Origin: Sphingobium arseniciresistens
Lineage (GTDB): Bacteria; Pseudomonadota; Alphaproteobacteria; Sphingomonadales; Sphingomonadaceae
Direction: 5' to 3'
Assembly (NCBI GenBank): GCA_029167225.1
Contig: JARFNK010000024.1
Location: forward strand, 1-64,000
DNA: 64,000 bases
Below are positions 17,424 through 29,800 of the stretch, one piece after another; position 1 is the stretch's first letter, and every line of letters starts with the position of its first letter. The notes under the pieces are model-generated. The model was given only the letters and a program-made list of their open reading frames with translations. It had not been told where the DNA came from and did no database searches. The position numbers and the translations under genes are program-made.

Positions 17424-19238
17424 TCACCTTTCGACGGTGTAGCCCAGCCGGTCGATTGCGGGTTCTAGGATCGGAATGACAGGATCGATATGCTTCAGGT
17501 AGTTACGATAGCGGTGGACCGAGTGGGTGTAGAGAGGCTCGGTGACCTGGGCGTAGCTAGCGGTACGGGCGTAACGGGCGTTCTCGTGAAACGCTAGCAC
17601 GGCCGGGTCGAAAGGTGCACCGATGAATCCGAGCAAGTCGCGGACCTGATTTTCCTGGTCGGCGACCAGATCCTCATAGCGCACGGCATGATAATTCAGC
17701 GGCAGCGCGGCGCGGTAATCGGCGATGAGATCGGCGATTAGGGCGTAATGGGTCGCCGCCGACTCCAGGGCATAGGCGCAGTGGAACCCGTGAGTCAGGC
17801 CATTCGAGAACACCGATAGCACTACGTCGAGCGGATGGCGCACCAGATGCACGATCGGTGAGCGGGGGAAAAGGATGTGGATCAGCCCCAGGTGAGTCTC
17901 GTTGAGCGGCATCTTATCGGTGAACCAACGTTTCGCCGGATCTACCGCACCGAACCGCACCGCTTCGTTTAGATAGAGATCGCGCAGGCTGTCGACCTGG
18001 CCAGCCCGGTCACCGAGCCACATTTCGGAGAGAGCCTTGGGATAGGTGAGCAGGCTGCCGAGCAGACTCTGCGCGCGGTCAGCAAGCTGGTGGATAATAG
18101 GCAGTTCATCGCCGGCGGCGATGTCGGGATGCGCGCTCAGCGTCTGCTCGACCAGCGTCGTGCCCGAGCGCGGGAAGCCAATAATGAAGATCGGCTGGGC
18201 ATGATCCTCACGCACGCTCGCACGCGGCAGCAGGCGCGAGCGTCCCTCGGTGAAGAACGCCCGCAGGTCCGCGACCAGTCTGGCGGCATGCTCGGCCTGA
18301 TAGCCATGTCCGAGCACTTCTCTCTGTCTGGCCTTGAACGCGGCGAATGTCGCGAACGCCTCATCGTAGCGGCCCATGCTGTCAAGGATCTGGCCTTTCT
18401 CCTGCAAGCCGCCAGAGGAACCAGTTCCCCCTTCGTCCGCGTCGAGCAGGGCAAGGGCCCGGTCATTGTCGCGGGTGCGGCGGAACAATGTCGCGCGCGC
18501 GATCGGAAGCTGCGGATGGCCCGGCGTCATCGCTTCGGCCCGATCGAGCAAAGCTAACGCCGCCTCGAACTTGCGATCGGACTCTTCGAGCTTCGCCCAT
18601 GCCAGCAGCAGGTTCGGATCGGTGGAGCTTTCCGCAAGCCTCTCGAACAGCGCACGCGCTTCATCAATCCGGCCCTGGTCGCGCAGGGCGACCGCAAGGC
18701 TGGCCTCGATGTCGCGACGCGGTACGTCGGGTCCGCGCGGTACAGGCAGGTTTAGCGCGATTCGGAAGTGATGCTCGGCCGCCTTGCCATTGTTCGAGGT
18801 GAGGAAAGCCCGGCCGATGATCATGTGCGAGATCAGCGCTTCCGGCGCGAGCCTCACCATAATCCGGGCGTGGAACTGCGCGCGCAGCATGTCTTGGCGC
18901 GCCAGAAAATACTGCGCGGCGATCATCCGGGCGACGGGATCGTTGAGATGGATACGCGCCAGCCGATCGACCACCGCGCTGGCCGCATCCCAGCTCTCGT
19001 CCTTCTGTAGCAGATCGAAGAGCGCCTGCAACGCCTCCTTGTGGCCGGGCGCGAGGGCCAGGATCGCAAGCGCGGCCGCTCGCAGCCCTTCTCGGTCGTG
19101 CCGCTTGCGTGCCGCTTCTAGCACATCCGCCTTGTCCGCCTCGTCCTCGGGCAGTTCGCGGACCACCTGCCGGGGATCGATCCCGCAGCAGTGCATGCGC
19201 AACAACCCCGAGCCGCAGGGACAGGCCTCGGGGGCCAT
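17424..19238 (-). CDS. TPR-repeat sulfotransferase
   Basis: A 604-aa cytoplasmic protein. A small N-terminal cysteine cluster (CPCGSG...CCG) resembling a SEC-C-like metal site is followed by TPR-type helical repeats (about residues 35-330). A sulfotransferase domain follows, with PAPS-binding motif FIIGFPRSGTT (about 351) and the 3'-phosphate motif HLVRHPLD (about 462). It would move sulfate from PAPS to an unknown acceptor. The start at 19238 avoids overlap with the upstream gene; a frame extends to 19439 but would overlap it by 95 bases. It lies 106 bases after the Hint-domain gene in the same direction as the adhesin cluster, so the acceptor might be a surface protein or glycan of that system (inference). 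Confidence 0.85.
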   Translation of the reverse strand: MAPEACPCGSGLLRMHCCGIDPRQVVRELPEDEADKADVLEAARKRHDREGLRAAALAILALAPGHKEALQALFDLLQKDESWDAASAVVDRLARIHLNDPVARMIAAQYFLARQDMLRAQFHARIMVRLAPEALISHMIIGRAFLTSNNGKAAEHHFRIALNLPVPRGPDVPRRDIEASLAVALRDQGRIDEARALFERLAESSTDPNLLLAWAKLEESDRKFEAALALLDRAEAMTPGHPQLPIARATLFRRTRDNDRALALLDADEGGTGSSGGLQEKGQILDSMGRYDEAFATFAAFKARQREVLGHGYQAEHAARLVADLRAFFTEGRSRLLPRASVREDHAQPIFIIGFPRSGTTLVEQTLSAHPDIAAGDELPIIHQLADRAQSLLGSLLTYPKALSEMWLGDRAGQVDSLRDLYLNEAVRFGAVDPAKRWFTDKMPLNETHLGLIHILFPRSPIVHLVRHPLDVVLSVFSNGLTHGFHCAYALESAATHYALIADLIADYRAALPLNYHAVRYEDLVADQENQVRDLLGFIGAPFDPAVLAFHENARYARTASYAQVTEPLYTHSVHRYRNYLKHIDPVIPILEPAIDRLGYTVER

Positions 19239-19344
19239 GATGACGGCATCGGGAGCTACAGTCGTATCGATGGTATCGAGCAAGGCCGCGCTTCCGCAAA
19301 AGAGAGCCGGTCCGGACCCGCACAGGCCCGGACCAGTTAACAGG

Positions 19345-20835
19345 TCAGGCCGCGACGCGCAGGGCGACGGCTTCGCGCCGCCAGGTAGGCGCGACCATGG
19401 CGAGCTCGATTTCGATCGAGCAGGCGCCGCGGCCGGCAAGATCGATCACGCTCTCTCCATCACTCCAGCGCCAGGCGGTGTCGCCATGGTTCTCGGTGAT
19501 ATGGAAACCGACACCGAAAAGATCGGCATCGAGAGCGACCGCCTCACCGTCAATCCGCAAGGCCGAGATGGCGACGCCAAGGCAGCGGCGATCGGCCATG
19601 CCCGGCATGATATGAGCGAGCACCCCGCTGGCCGAGCGCAGCACCACGCGTTCAGCGGCCGGCACCTGGAAGCGGAAGCTACCCTCCTGCTCGGGCAGGA
19701 TCGTGACGCCATCGGCCTCGATCACCAGGTCGGCGACTTCGCTGCGCATCCAGCCCAGATCTTCCGCGTAGGCGAACAGGCGCTGCTGGATCGTGGTCAG
19801 CTGGGGTCCGTCCATCACCATCGGCGCGCAGGCATCGTCCCAGCTCTTGGGATCGAGGCGGCCGTGCAGTTCGATGCTCTCGCCATTGTTGATGAACGAG
19901 CGCCGATTGCCGTCGTCGAGATAGGACTCGCAGGGCAGGCCCTCGGCGACGATCACGTCATGGCTGTCGAGCTCGATATGGAAATAGCGCACACTCTCGA
20001 CAGCGTCCTGCACGATGGTCGCGCCGTTGATGAGCTGGCCGACCGGAACCAGCACGCCGTCGACATAGACGGCATGGCCGGGCGACAGGCGCACATCGCG
20101 CTCCGGCAGGCCAGGGCCAAAGGCGCCGGCGCAGATGCGGACCGGGTTGACTTCGTTCGGGCGCGGATGGCGTGCCGGGCGGGCAGCGAGTTCACCGATC
20201 CACTTGATGGTGCGCGCCTCGCCCGAGGCCGTGAACACCAGATCGCCGACATTCAGCTGCTCGACCGTGACGCGGCCGGCCGGAGTGTTGATCCCGGTCG
20301 CCTCCGCGAAACATATCACGGGCGGAGCAAATTTGCTGGTGTCGTTGTTGAAGACGGCACTCGCCGGTACAGCATTGGAACTACCCGTTTCAAACTGCGA
20401 AACAACGCCGTAACTCCCGAAGATGAATGTATTTGCCGCGTAGAAATCTGCATTCATAACACCATATGAACCAGTTATCGGTTGACCTTCTGGCGCAAAG
20501 GAGAGCAGCACTTGCTTTTCGGAAAGCAACAATCCGTTCTCTGTAAACCCATGCACCCAGTAAGTTTTTTCATTGCCGTCAAACTTTATCGCTCCAAAGG
20601 TTGGAAAGTAATAAATTTGAAAACCTTCTTGAGAACCAAAGCTGGACCCCGTATAATCTCCGTTTACAACTTCTATCTTTCCAACTATTTGCGAAGGTCC
20701 AGAGGGATCCCTAAAATGAATATCGTATCCACCTGATGAATTTTGATCCATAGTTGGAACTATAACTTTACGTATAACATCTTCATCAAAGTCTAAGCCA
20801 TTAAGAGCGTCTATGTTGAAGGGGTTTACGGCCAT
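19345..20835 (-). CDS. Hint-domain protein (Hint_2 type) with variable N-terminal domain
   Basis: A 496-aa protein with a Hedgehog/intein-like domain in the middle. The presumed nucleophile is Cys175 in VICFAEATGINTPAGRVTVE, followed by LNVGDLVFTASG, RTIKWIG, VRLSPGHAVYVDGVLVP and FHIELDSHDVIVAEGLPCESYLDDG. These blocks fit self-processing at Cys175. The N-terminal 170 residues are a separate beta-rich domain, encoded by noticeably AT-richer DNA than the rest. The start at 20835 has GGAG eight bases upstream. No signal peptide is seen. It starts 46 bases after the adhesin stop, so it is probably co-transcribed. Function is unknown; the Hint domain suggests autoprocessing and release or attachment of the N-terminal part. 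Confidence 0.85.
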   Translation of the reverse strand: MAVNPFNIDALNGLDFDEDVIRKVIVPTMDQNSSGGYDIHFRDPSGPSQIVGKIEVVNGDYTGSSFGSQEGFQIYYFPTFGAIKFDGNEKTYWVHGFTENGLLLSEKQVLLSFAPEGQPITGSYGVMNADFYAANTFIFGSYGVVSQFETGSSNAVPASAVFNNDTSKFAPPVICFAEATGINTPAGRVTVEQLNVGDLVFTASGEARTIKWIGELAARPARHPRPNEVNPVRICAGAFGPGLPERDVRLSPGHAVYVDGVLVPVGQLINGATIVQDAVESVRYFHIELDSHDVIVAEGLPCESYLDDGNRRSFINNGESIELHGRLDPKSWDDACAPMVMDGPQLTTIQQRLFAYAEDLGWMRSEVADLVIEADGVTILPEQEGSFRFQVPAAERVVLRSASGVLAHIMPGMADRRCLGVAISALRIDGEAVALDADLFGVGFHITENHGDTAWRWSDGESVIDLAGRGACSIEIELAMVAPTWRREAVALRVAA

Positions 20836-20881
20836 TTTAAATCTCCAAAATAACGTTGTCTTTAGGATTGGATGGTATTCT

Positions 20882-23800
20882 TTATCTGCAATCCGGGTCT
20901 CCCGGACTATTAGGGTCGCAACGTCCGTCGCTGGCAGGTCCAAGCACATCGACCGTGATCAGCGAGCGCTGGTCGCGCTGGTTATTGGATGATGCCGCTT
21001 GCGCTGCCTGCGCGGCGATTGCGGAACTTGCGTCCTGTGGGGTGGCCACTGCTACCTGTGCGGTCGTCGTGGGCACGCCGGTGATATCGCCCGCCGCCTG
21101 GAAGTTGTCTGCGTTTGCGACCTGCGCCGCCGCCACCGCGATACGGCCCGACGCACGCACACCGGCATCGCCGGCGTCGACCAGACCTACCGGCGCGATG
21201 AGATAGATATCCGATGGTGGATCATCTGGTGTGCGCTGGAACGAACCGATACCCGCTCCAGCCACACTGCCCGCGCTGTCCACCTCGGTAAAACCATTCT
21301 GATCAAACCGGACTGTAATCGGCGGAAAGTTCGCCGCATTCTTCGGACCCTGTCCAGCCGCTACGTCGCCATTCGACGACCACATAGTGATCTCACCGGA
21401 TTGCTGCGAGAACACACGGCTCTGATTCAGGACGACATCTCCATCCGTGAATGCATTGATAGGCCCGCCACGTAGGGTCAAAATACCCTCGTAACCAAGT
21501 GGGATAGCATCAAAGGGAGTGGGAAATGGCGAAAGACGGCCGCCCTCAAAGAGTCCGTGAGGGGCCATACTCGGCCCAGGATTCGTGAATGGAGTCATGT
21601 GCAGCGCAGGTTGTTGAGATGTCCGCACAATCGACCCGGCGATCAGGTCCCCACCCGGGCCGAGGATAGATACCGCGCCACCACGCGCAGTCTGGATGGT
21701 GGACAGCCGCAGATCCAGATTACCGGTGAGAATACGCTCGGCCTTCTGGGGCTTTCCGTCAACGATGGCGCGTACGGGTACGCCTAGCGGCCGATCCTCG
21801 GTGATGGTCGAAGGATTGGTCGTATAGGGCGCGAGATTGTCGGTATAGCCAAGCTCGGGCGAGAAGAGCGTGTTCACCACGCGATAGCCGCGCACATATT
21901 GCAAGTGGGACGGACTTTCGGTCCTAGCCGCCTGCGACAGTTCGTTAAAATAGAGCGTGTCGATCAGGAAGCGTTGCTGACGCAGAAGATCGATGCCGGC
22001 GAACGCCGCATAGAGCTCGCTGGTCTTGCCATAGGCCGCGCTTATGAGCCCTTCGCCGGCCGGAGGGTTCGCTCCGAAGATCGCGCTGAATGCGGCCGGA
22101 TCATTGGTCCGCAACCAATCGGCCAGCATCGGCGCATAGATCGGCTTCGTCCGGTCAGGCTTGCGGTTGCCGAAGCTGTCCGTGATCTGCTCGAACAGGT
22201 CGCCGTCGAGCTTCGCGAAATTCTCCGGGTTGAGGTAGGTTTCGCGAAGTGCGGCATAGTCGGCGCCGCCCTTCATCCCAAATCGAACACTCAAGCTCGC
22301 ACCCTCGTCCGACAACCAAGGGTTATATTCATTACCGATCGTGCGGATCCCGCCTGCACTGTCAGCGCCGTTTATGCGGACAGAGGAGACGAATGGTCCC
22401 AAATCACCGCCAGCCTCGACGATGAATGAACCGGGCCCACCGAGGATGAAATTATTCGACCGAATGAAAGTAAAACGAGCGCTACTGCCAACACTCCCGA
22501 AAATGTCACCACCCGCACGCACACGAGTGGTGTCCTCGAACGCAACATTCTGGCCCTGGAAGAACAAATCTATGATATCACCGCCCGCAGTGATCCGTGC
22601 CTGCTTCGGCAGAAATATCGCGCCGCGATTGATATTGCCGTCTGTGTAAATGCGAACCGGTTCAAAGTCGCCGGCGTGGGTAATAAATTGGTTATGCTGT
22701 AATCGTCGTTCGATGTTGGTCGTTGCGGTCGTTACACCCGGCAACTGGAAATAGCGCGATCCGCTAGAAAAGGCCCCGCCGACCAAACCAGGATCGCTAT
22801 CATCCATGCCGATGACCAGATCTTGTAGCCCACCAACGCTCAGTATGCGGAGTTGCCCAAAGGCAGAAGGGTACAGAATTTGCGCACTGTTCTGTGGTAG
22901 TTCCACGCTCCCTGCGAAGGAGATGAGCGTCACGCTAGGCGGCAGAATTTGGGAAAAATCGACTTCAGTTCCGAACTCGGTCTTGAATGACGGAAATTGC
23001 CCATAATCCTTGGCATTACCAAGGCCGTCAGTCTGAGCGACTCGCGAAGTCTCCGTGGCTGACAACTTTACGGAAGCAACAGGCGAATAGAATCCACCCG
23101 AACTTTGTGACTGATCTACACCAAGTGCCGAAATACTAGCGAGAGTTGCCGAACCGCCAGCAGATACATCGACGACTGCGTCGGAAACCCGCACGCGCAG
23201 ATATTGCAGCGTCTCTTGAGGCAGAGGTTCTCGGCCTGATGCGGTGATATCGCGTCCAGCACGGATACCCGCTGCTCCGCCCGCAATATCCACCGCGCCC
23301 GCCAAGACGTCCCGTCCCGCCAGCAGCGAGAGATCACCTCGGCCGAAGGTCAGCATCATCTTGCCTGCATCAGCAAGCGTCGTCGTCGCGGTCGAACCCA
23401 ACGCCACGGTCAATTGAGATACGTCGCGGCCCGCATTCACGCTCACATCGCCGCCCGCGAGTGCACCAACACCCGAGCGGAAATAGCTGGGTGCAAGGCC
23501 GATTTCGGTATCGTTACCCACGGCACCGGTTCGCCATGGCTGGGTGGATTGCGATCCCGCCGTATCGTTGGCCCATGTGCTTTCGTTGGAGCTGGCACCG
23601 GTATAACTTTGACCGCGCGTGCCAAATAGTTGAGTCCACTCGTCGCGCCGGCCGAGCACATCACGCCCGGCAATAAGGAACACATCGCCGCCGCCATGGG
23701 CCAGCACTGGCTGGTTCCCTGTAATTCCCTTGGGCGAAGGGATGAAATCCACCGCCTCGGCAATAGGCGACAGGTAAGAGCTGTCAGGTGTGAGCGACAC

Positions 23801-26800
23801 AATCTGGTCGGTGCCGACAATACGCCCACGAACATCCGACGGCGCGATCCGAACGCCAGCGGTGTAGATTGCCGAGGAAGCAAACTGCACCGCATCCGTT
23901 GAGTTGCCCAAATAGCTTGGAGCCGAGACTTGGGTGCCGTCAGCACGGCGATAGACGGCCTGCTCACCCCCTCGCAGGTCGATGTCGCGCGATGCGGCCA
24001 TCGCGATATTGCCATCGCCGGTTCGCACAGCCGTGCGAACGAAGGCCTGATTGGGCGCGTTCGGGGCGGTTTGCTGGTTGGCGTTGCCGTAGCGGATCAC
24101 CGGCGGACTGAGATTAACGCTGTAGCCGGTGCGACCGCTTGCTATACCTGCCCGGTAGGTTGGCTCGAAGCTCTGCAGGAACGCGATGACCTCGTTGAGG
24201 GGTGCGATGATTCCGGTCGGATTGGTGGCATTGCCAACGAAGCTGTAGCCCTTGCCGGCGAAATACACCCGAGCTGCAGCACGGGTGTCCGCGCCCAAAC
24301 CGGCCGTATTTCCCCAATTGAATTGGGTGTAGGCATCATCTTTCAGCAAATTAAGTTGCGCAGTGGTATCGGTAAGATCGAGCGTATCACCGATATCGAA
24401 GCTGACCTTTGTTGGGTCTGTTGTTGCGCGCTGCAGGCGGAACTGGAGCGGGCCGTCATAGGCGACCGTACCGGTCGCGGTCAGCCGATAGCTGTATTCG
24501 CCCTGGAGGGTAACGTCGGCGTTGAGCGCGCGGTCGACCACCAGCGGATTGGCCGAGAGTGTGTTGCCCGCGCCGGCCACCAGGCGAAGGTCCGACGAAT
24601 GCATCGCCACATCACCCTCGAGCAGCGGGAACAGTTCGGCAAAGCCCAGCGTGTTCCGACTCTCGCCACCGGCATCCGCGCCATTGCCCGCCAGTGAGAG
24701 TGGCGAGTTGATATTGGCGGCTCCGATATATTGATCACCTTGGGTGGCAGCCGTGGTGAGCGAAATCGTCAGGGTGCTGGATGCACCGGGATTGGCACCG
24801 GTGCCATAGGAAGCAATATTGCCACAGGAGCCGCTCGCGCCACCGCAAGAGAACTGAAGCGCCGGCTGCCAGGTACGATCCCCGCCGCCGAGCTGCCAAT
24901 TGATGTAATCGGCATCGGACTTGTCACGGAACGTGAAGAACCCGTCCGAGATCGAGCGATTGATGGTCAGATCGTTGCCGGCGCGAAGGGTGACCACCGG
25001 CGCTTCGCCGCGAGCCGAGCCACCGTCGGTGCGGTAGAGGAACGTTGCGTAGCGATCGAGCAGTTGGCCTTCCTTGCCGGGCACGACCTTGTAGCGTGGC
25101 TCGCTGCCGGTGCTGATCTCGGGGATCAGTTCGAGCACGCCGGCGTCTACGGCCGCTTGCAACTGCGCGGGCGAGAAGCTGGCGGCGGCGAGGTTCCACT
25201 GGCTGGCGGTCTCGATGCTGCCGGTCGAAGCCAGTTCGACCCCGGGCCGCAGGCGCATGCCATCGAGGCTCGAGCCATCGAGCGTCGAGACGTCGAACGT
25301 CTGGATGAACCGGACCAGCGAGCTTTTGCCGTCGGCGAGCGCCATGTCGGTGGTGAACGGGTTGGCCCCGGTCGCCCCGAAGTCGAGCAGGATCGCACCG
25401 TCAGACCCACGCGTGATGCCGCTATAGAGGCCGCTGTCGGCCATAGCGTCGAGATCATAGCGCTGGAAGGCTTCGAGCTGGATCGAGTCAGCGCCAAGGA
25501 TGGTCCCGCGTTGGCTCAGAGCCACCTTGTCACGGTTACCGCCGATGACGGGCGCGCGGAACGTCACGGTGCCGCCCTGATCGGGCTCGGCGTAGCGATA
25601 GACGGTGACCGGGCTGCCGGTGGCCGGATCGGTGATCACTTGCGGGATCATCCGGCCGACACCGGGCTCGGCCTGGGTGCGCCTTGCGCCGACGTCGATC
25701 GTCGCGCCGCTGGCGATGGTGAGGCTGGCCGCTTCGCTGCCGATGCCGATGGTGACGTCGCCAGCCTTGGCGGGTCGGCTGTCAGTGTCCGCATAGCCGG
25801 TCGTGTGCGTATCGAGCTTCGCGGTCGAGGCGAGCGTCACGCCGTTCTGGCCCCACAGGGCAATATCGCCGCCGTTGACGGCTGCGTTGCGTGCGGCATC
25901 GGCGGTCATGCCGGTGACATCGACGCCCGAGGTGTCGAGCGTGCCCGCGATCGAGATGCTTCCACCATCGGCGGTCAGCGTCACATTCTTCGCCTTGAGG
26001 CTCTGGCCTTCAGCAAGGTCGAGATTACCCGCGCCGGTGCGGACCCAGACATCGCCGCCGAACTGGGTGCCGTAGCTCTCGACGAACCCGCCAAAGTCGA
26101 AGCTGCCGGTCCCGCTGTCGAGGGTGAATGACCCCTGCCGCAGAGCGGCTTTGGCCGGTTCGCCGTCCGTTGCTTCTACGTCAGGATCCACCGCGAGGCC
26201 GGGATTGAGCGCGGCGAGCAGGGTCACGCTGCCGTTGCCTGCAAGCAGGTTCAGCGTGCCGGCATTGCCGTTGCCAGTGTCTGTAATCAGCGCCGAGCCT
26301 GCATCGGTCTCAATGCTGCCGTTTGCGCTGAACAGGTTGAGCGTACCGCCGCCCGCCGAGACGGTGACCGGATCGACCTCGTCGCCGAAGGTCTTCTCAT
26401 AGCCCGGAACGCTGAGGGTCGCCCCGGAGAGGCTTATGTCGCCCTCACTCTGCAGGTCGATGATCCCCGCGGTCGCGCGGATCGCGGTGCCGCTGATCGA
26501 CACCGACGCCACCCGATCGTCGATCGTGCCGAACGCGATGCGCGCACCGGGCGTCGCATTGCCCTCGATCTTGGCTTCAGCATTGGTCCCGGTTGCGCTG
26601 ATCGCCACCGCGCCGCTGGTGAGGAAAGTGTAATCCGGGCGCACCGTCTGATTGCGCGGATCGGCAGCGGCCGTGCGCTCGGCAATGAATGGCGTGTTGA
26701 GCGTCAGGGCGGCGCTGCCAACGTCCAGGCTGCCCTTGCCCTCGACATAGAGGCCGTCGCTCGCGGCGAGGGTCACGCCGTCGCTGAACCCGCTGGCGCG

Positions 26801-29800
26801 TACCGCATTGTTGCCGAGACTGATCGTTTTGGCTCCAAGGCTGAGGCTTCCGGCGCTGCCGCACAGCGCGTTGCTTGCGCAGCCATCGGCGGCATTGCCG
26901 CTGTTGGCGAGGCGCACCTTGCCCGCTTCGATCCGCACGGCCGAACCTGCCGCAGCCTGTGGATCGGCGGCAAGGCTCGCGGTATCGAGCACCAGGTCAT
27001 TGAAGCTGTGCTTGCCCGCCGCAAACCGGATCGAGCCCGGCGAACGTACCGTCAGGCGCTCAGCCGCACCGAGCTTGGCCGCAAGGCTGGTCCCGATCGC
27101 GCCGGCTTCGCCCGAGGCGTCAGCGCTGCCGGCAAAGTGGATATCCGAGCCCGAGATCGCCGCATATTTGGCGTTGAGGTTGGCGCCGTCAGCGACCGCG
27201 AAGCGGCCGCTGGTGTCGAGAGCCAGGGCTTCACCGCTCAACGTCGCAGCCCCGATCTCGATCGCGCTGTCGCCGGTTCCCGTGCGGGCAACGAGACGCT
27301 CGGCGCCATTGGCGAGGCGCAGGATCGATCCGGCGGCCGACGCCTTGTAATCAGCACTGGTTTTGATCGCAGGGTCGCCGGTGGCGGCGAGTGTTGCGCC
27401 GTCTTCGATCGCGAGCACGGAGCCCGCGCCTCCGACTGCAAGCAGAAGCTCGCCAGCAGAGAGGTGCGCGTCGCCGGCGACCGTCAGGTTAGTGGCCGAT
27501 GCCGTGATCGTGGTGGTGCCATCGGCGTTGTCGCTGCGGCGGCCGCCGACCAGCAGGCTCGGCGCATTGAGCTTCGCCAGCGTGCTGTCGGCGATCAGCA
27601 GCACGCCGTCAGCGGCCTCTGTGCCATCGGCGGCGATCAGGATGTTCGAACCAAGGATGTCGATCTGGCCCGCCTGGCCGCCTTCGCCGGCGCTAAGGTC
27701 GAACGCACCCGCGAGCTTCAATTCGCTCAAGGGCGCGAGCACGACGCGCGCGGCGTCCAGCGGCAGGCGCGGACGGACGTCGGGATCGCGGCCCGTCAGA
27801 TAGTCCGAGCCGCTCGTGGTCTTGATCGAGGAGTATTTGGTGAAGACGTCCTTCGTCTGAACCGTGAACGAATGGCGGGTCGATTCCGAGATGCCCGTTC
27901 CAGCAAAGGCATAGGTGCCGCCGACCACAACCGAACCGTCGAGTAACTGCGTGCTGGTCCCCGGCAGCGGCGCGGCCAAGCCTGTATTCTCGACCAGGCG
28001 CAGCGCGCCGGGGATCGCCATCGCATATTTTGCAGGGACCAGCAGATACTCGCCTCCGGCGATGCCGTGACCACCGTCGAGGGTGACGGTCTTGCCGGCC
28101 TGCGCCCGATAGAGATCGGGATAGTCGGCCGAGTAGATCGGATCGTAAGGCGCGATCTTGCCCGCCTCGCTCACCGGCACCAGCGCATAGACTTGGCGTT
28201 GATCGGCGAACTGGTAGCCTGTCCCGGTGACCGGGTCGTAGCCATTGGCGCTGAAGGCATCGCGGTTGAAACGGTCGAGCACGTCGCGCGAGCCGCCTAC
28301 GCCGGACTGGAACTCATAGGCATAGACGTCGCCGCCACCGCGACCGTCGATCAGCGCGCCCTCGGCCTGCACGATGCTCTCAGCCGACAGCACAAGCTCG
28401 CCAACTGGGAGCTTGGTCAGCGGCGTGCCTACGGTCGGGAAGTAATATTCCACACCGTCCGTGGTCGTGCCGTAGGGAACGATCAATCCCGCGCCCGACA
28501 CCGAGGTTACGCTGCCCGTACCGAAGGTCAGCTTCTCAGTCGGGGTCGACATCAGCGATCCGCCGACGCCGATCCGGATCGGTGTGGTGCTGCCGAACTC
28601 GAGCAGGCCCAGCGGCGCCGCGATATAGCCGTTTTGCACAATCTCGCGCGCCAGGACGCGAAGATGTGTGCCTGCGGAAAGTGGAGCAGGCGCTTTTGGA
28701 TCGAGGAAGTTGTTCCCGAAGGTGATCCGATGGTCGTCAAGCGCTGCGATATCGAACGGTCGTTGCGAGTAGCCGCCGGAAACGCTTGTCAGCGCCCCTT
28801 CAAGCATGCCCTGCAAATTGCCGGTGCCGGTCGTGGCATAGGTTCGGCGCGCGTCGATCAGTATGTCTGCGGCTGTGACGAGAGCACCGTCATAGGTAGG
28901 GCGTCCCGGTGCCTGTCCCCAGTCCACCCCGGTCAGGCGCATATCGCCGGGTGTCGCGAAGGTGAGCGAGGCTATGGATCGTTCGAAGCCGATGGCTCCG
29001 GCGATGTCGATGCCCTGGCCGCCGGCAATCAGTCGGACATTGCCGTCACCTTCGAGACCCGCAACGTCCGGGGTTCTTCCCCACCGACTTGCGAGCCGCA
29101 CATAGCCGGCGCGCAGGGTCGCATCCGTTCCGGCCGTCGCTCCGATCGACACCGCCGCGTCCGCAACATAGAGGTTGCTTGCCACAAGCGGATCCTGCGA
29201 GGTGACGATGAGCGCCTTGCGCAACGCCAGATCGAAGGAACCGTCAAGCGTGAGTCCGGCGCGCGCGACCACGCTATCGAAGCCGCTGCTGGAAATTAGA
29301 CTGGTGGAAAGATAGTCCCTTGAACCATTCCCGGTCCCGATCGTGGGATCCAGCCATTCGAGCGTGCCACCTTCGGCCTGCGCCACTCCACCATGGGCGT
29401 TGATCGGGGCCGTGCCGAGGGTGCCGCCGGCCAGCGCCGAGATCGTTCCTGCCTTGCTCCACTCGAGCCAGGGCGTGATCGCGCCGAGACTGCCGGCCAT
29501 CTCGAAGGTCGCGCTGGCGCCGCTGATATCGAGTGCCGATCCGTCTTCTCGCACCAGCGCTCGACCCGACATCGCGACATCGCGTTGACCCGGACCAACC
29601 AGTCGTCCCACCTCTTGGGAAGCCTTAAGTCGAATGGAACCGCCGTCGATCACACGTCCGGTCAAGAGTTGCCGGCCGCCGATAATCGAGGCGCGGGGAT
29701 TGGTGATCGCGATACCGGAGAGGTCAGTCTTGCTCCCGGCAGCGAGCACGATGCCATCAGCCGTGTCGACCAGCCCCAGGAAATGGATCAACCGATCGGC

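Noticed and set aside
24731..26131. Long plus-strand open frames opposite the adhesin gene (also 6855-7808, 18784-20469, 28067-29299, 32240-33538)
   Set aside because: They are mirror frames of GC-rich coding DNA: composition follows the complementary codon pattern, starts lack ribosome binding sites, and the products show no family features.
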